Part shown: one piece after another, positions 24,949 to 25,800 of the stretch | How the letters are laid out: every line of letters starts with the position of its first letter | How positions within the stretch are numbered: the stretch's first letter is position 1 | Assembly: GCA_903893085.1 (NCBI GenBank) | Contig: CAITKS010000083.1 | Location: 1-25,800, forward strand | Reading direction: 5' to 3' | DNA length: 25,800 nucleotides | DNA from: an uncultured Actinomycetes bacterium | Lineage (GTDB): Bacteria; Actinomycetota; Actinomycetes; Nanopelagicales; Nanopelagicaceae | The notes under the pieces: model-generated | Seen by the model: the letters and a program-made list of their open reading frames with translations, nothing else | What the model was told of the DNA's origin: nothing | The model's database searches: none | Program-made: the position numbers and the translations under genes

Positions 24949-24964
24949 ATTACACGCGTGTAAT
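24949..24964. promoter_or_regulatory. 16-bp perfect palindrome over the whiB2 -10 box (putative operator)
   Basis: ATTACACGCGTGTAAT reads the same on both strands. It covers the whole -10 hexamer and ten bases of the spacer of the predicted whiB2 promoter. A dimeric repressor bound here would block RNA polymerase. The sequence does not match the Streptomyces BldD or WhiA motifs as I know them, so the regulator is unknown. Confidence 0.5.
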
Positions 24965-24977
24965 CCCTTTAAGTCAA
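24949..24977 (-). promoter_or_regulatory. Predicted sigma-70-type promoter of whiB2
   Basis: On the minus strand TTGACT (24977-24972) is followed after exactly 17 nt by TGTAAT (24954-24949); each box matches 5 of 6 consensus bases. Transcription would start near 24942, giving a leader of about 57 nt before the whiB2 ATG. It is the best promoter match I found in the window. Confidence 0.65.
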
Positions 24978-25043
24978 GTCCAAGAAAGGCTCAAAATCAG
25001 GAAAATGCGCCTGAAATCCTTAATTCAGAGATGATTTATCGAC

Positions 25044-25800
25044 TTATTGGGTCGAAATTGGCAAATTCTCCGTTGGCGAAATGTATTTTCCAGATATTTC
25101 TGAGCCACTGGCGATTACCGAACTGTGCAAAATAAATGAATCGGTGATTGTGCAGTTATCGCCAACGACAACTCCATCCCCAAGTATCGAATTAGCGATG
25201 GCGCAATTGGCCCCGATCGAAGTGCCAGAACCAATTGAGCTTCCGCCCGTTATGCGAGAGCCGGCGGCGATATCTGTCCCCGCACCGGCCATGAAATCGC
25301 CCGCGACAAAATCGCGTGAACCTTTAAAGAGCGCCGCAGGTGTTCCAATATCTAGCCAATATGACTGCTCACGATATCCATAGACGGGACGGCCCGATTT
25401 AACTAATCGAGGGAAAGTTTCACGTTCAATGCTGACTACTTTTCCTTCGGGTATTGCAGATATAACTGTTGGACTAAATACATAACATCCCGCATTTATA
25501 TCATTGGTGACTGGGTTATCCATTTTTTCCAAGAAATCTGTTACTCGCCCCGTTGCATCAGTGGGAACACAACCAAAAGCGCGCGCATCAGCAACTTCAA
25601 TTAGGTGCAATGTGGCATCGGCACCGCGTTCTTTATGAAATGAAAGTTGTGCCGCGATATCGTGCTTACTTAAAACATCACCATTAAAAATTACAAATTC
25701 CTCGGAAGTGTCCGCAAAGTTAACCATCGCCGCTGCATTACGAATTGCACCGCCCGTGCCTAAAGGTTCTTTCTCTACGGCGTAAAGAAGTTTCATTCCC
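25044..25800 (-). CDS. Sugar-phosphate nucleotidyltransferase, probably mannose-1-phosphate guanylyltransferase (5' end outside window)
   Basis: At least 252 residues of the C-terminal part are present; the frame runs past the window edge, so the N-terminal nucleotide-binding loop is missing. EPLGTGGAIRNA, FVIFNGDVL (metal-binding Asp) and NAGCYVFSP belong to the nucleotidyltransferase domain; YWLDIGTP marks its end. A left-handed beta-helix of hexapeptide repeats follows (ITGGSSIGSGTSIGANCAI and onward). The context (whiB2, glycosyltransferase, manB) fits the gene annotated as GDP-mannose pyrophosphorylase in M. tuberculosis (Rv3264c), but a glucose-1-phosphate enzyme is possible from sequence alone. 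A 158-bp gap separates it from whiB2. Confidence 0.88.
   Translation of the reverse strand, partial: GMKLLYAVEKEPLGTGGAIRNAAAMVNFADTSEEFVIFNGDVLSKHDIAAQLSFHKERGADATLHLIEVADARAFGCVPTDATGRVTDFLEKMDNPVTNDINAGCYVFSPTVISAIPEGKVVSIERETFPRLVKSGRPVYGYREQSYWLDIGTPAALFKGSRDFVAGDFMAGAGTDIAAGSRITGGSSIGSGTSIGANCAIANSILGDGVVVGDNCTITDSFILHSSVIASGSEISGKYISPTENLPISTQ

Noticed and set aside
24997..25014. Terminator after the nucleotidyltransferase gene (TCAGG/CCTGA stem followed by TTTT on the minus strand)
   Set aside because: The stem is only 5 bp with an 8-nt loop; too weak to claim.
1..25800. CRISPR array, insertion sequence, prophage, toxin-antitoxin or restriction system
   Set aside because: No spaced direct-repeat array, transposase, integrase, phage structural gene, or toxin/antitoxin or methylase motif was seen; the region looks like core chromosome.

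Overview
The window is a gene-dense stretch of a low-to-moderate GC actinobacterial chromosome. Two WhiB-family regulators, the MtrA/MtrB two-component system, DUF3499, a PdtaS-type kinase and an Rv3235-like protein beside secA all point to Actinobacteria. The modest GC content, 0-40 bp spacers, overlapping stop codons and missing accessory genes suggest a streamlined lineage, most like the freshwater acI/Nanopelagicales group (inference from gene style and composition, not from a marker phylogeny). No transposon, phage, CRISPR or plasmid gene is visible, and no gap exceeds 160 bp.

Region 1 (1-6542). A truncated response regulator diverges from a small secreted coiled-coil protein. After it, on the minus strand, lie a short ribosome hibernation factor, two small membrane proteins, and a sulfur-amino-acid group: a cystathionine gamma-synthase/lyase-type enzyme, a CrtI-like FAD oxidoreductase, a MalY-type C-S lyase, and methionine sulfoxide reductases MsrA and MsrB.

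Region 2 (6620-11319). A tRNA-Arg(CCG) and whiB1 are on the plus strand. Converging on whiB1 is a minus-strand series: SAF/CpaB-like protein, CpaE/ParA-like ATPase with an altered P-loop, a DUF6912-like protein, and a PdtaS-like kinase. An Rv3235-like gene diverges from this series.

Region 3 (11316-18289). secA, comF, mtrB, mtrA and ahcY lie on one strand in the order known from Mycobacterium tuberculosis, but lpqB, tmk and the hpf gene usually found here are absent from the block.

Region 4 (18419-25800). Envelope/mannose genes: phosphomannomutase manB, DUF3499, DUF5719, a large GT2-membrane protein and whiB2, then a truncated sugar nucleotidyltransferase (probably GDP-mannose pyrophosphorylase). 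ManB would make mannose-1-phosphate and the nucleotidyltransferase would activate it. The neighbouring glycosyltransferase may use activated sugars.

Most of the window is therefore a compacted ancestral actinobacterial core block. The most noteworthy points are a manB gene whose conserved N-terminus has no ATG/GTG/TTG start (only ATT fits), a 16-bp palindrome laid over a strong whiB2 promoter, the altered P-loop ATPase linked to a sensor kinase, and the gene losses around mtrAB. I did not find a clear, wholly new system.
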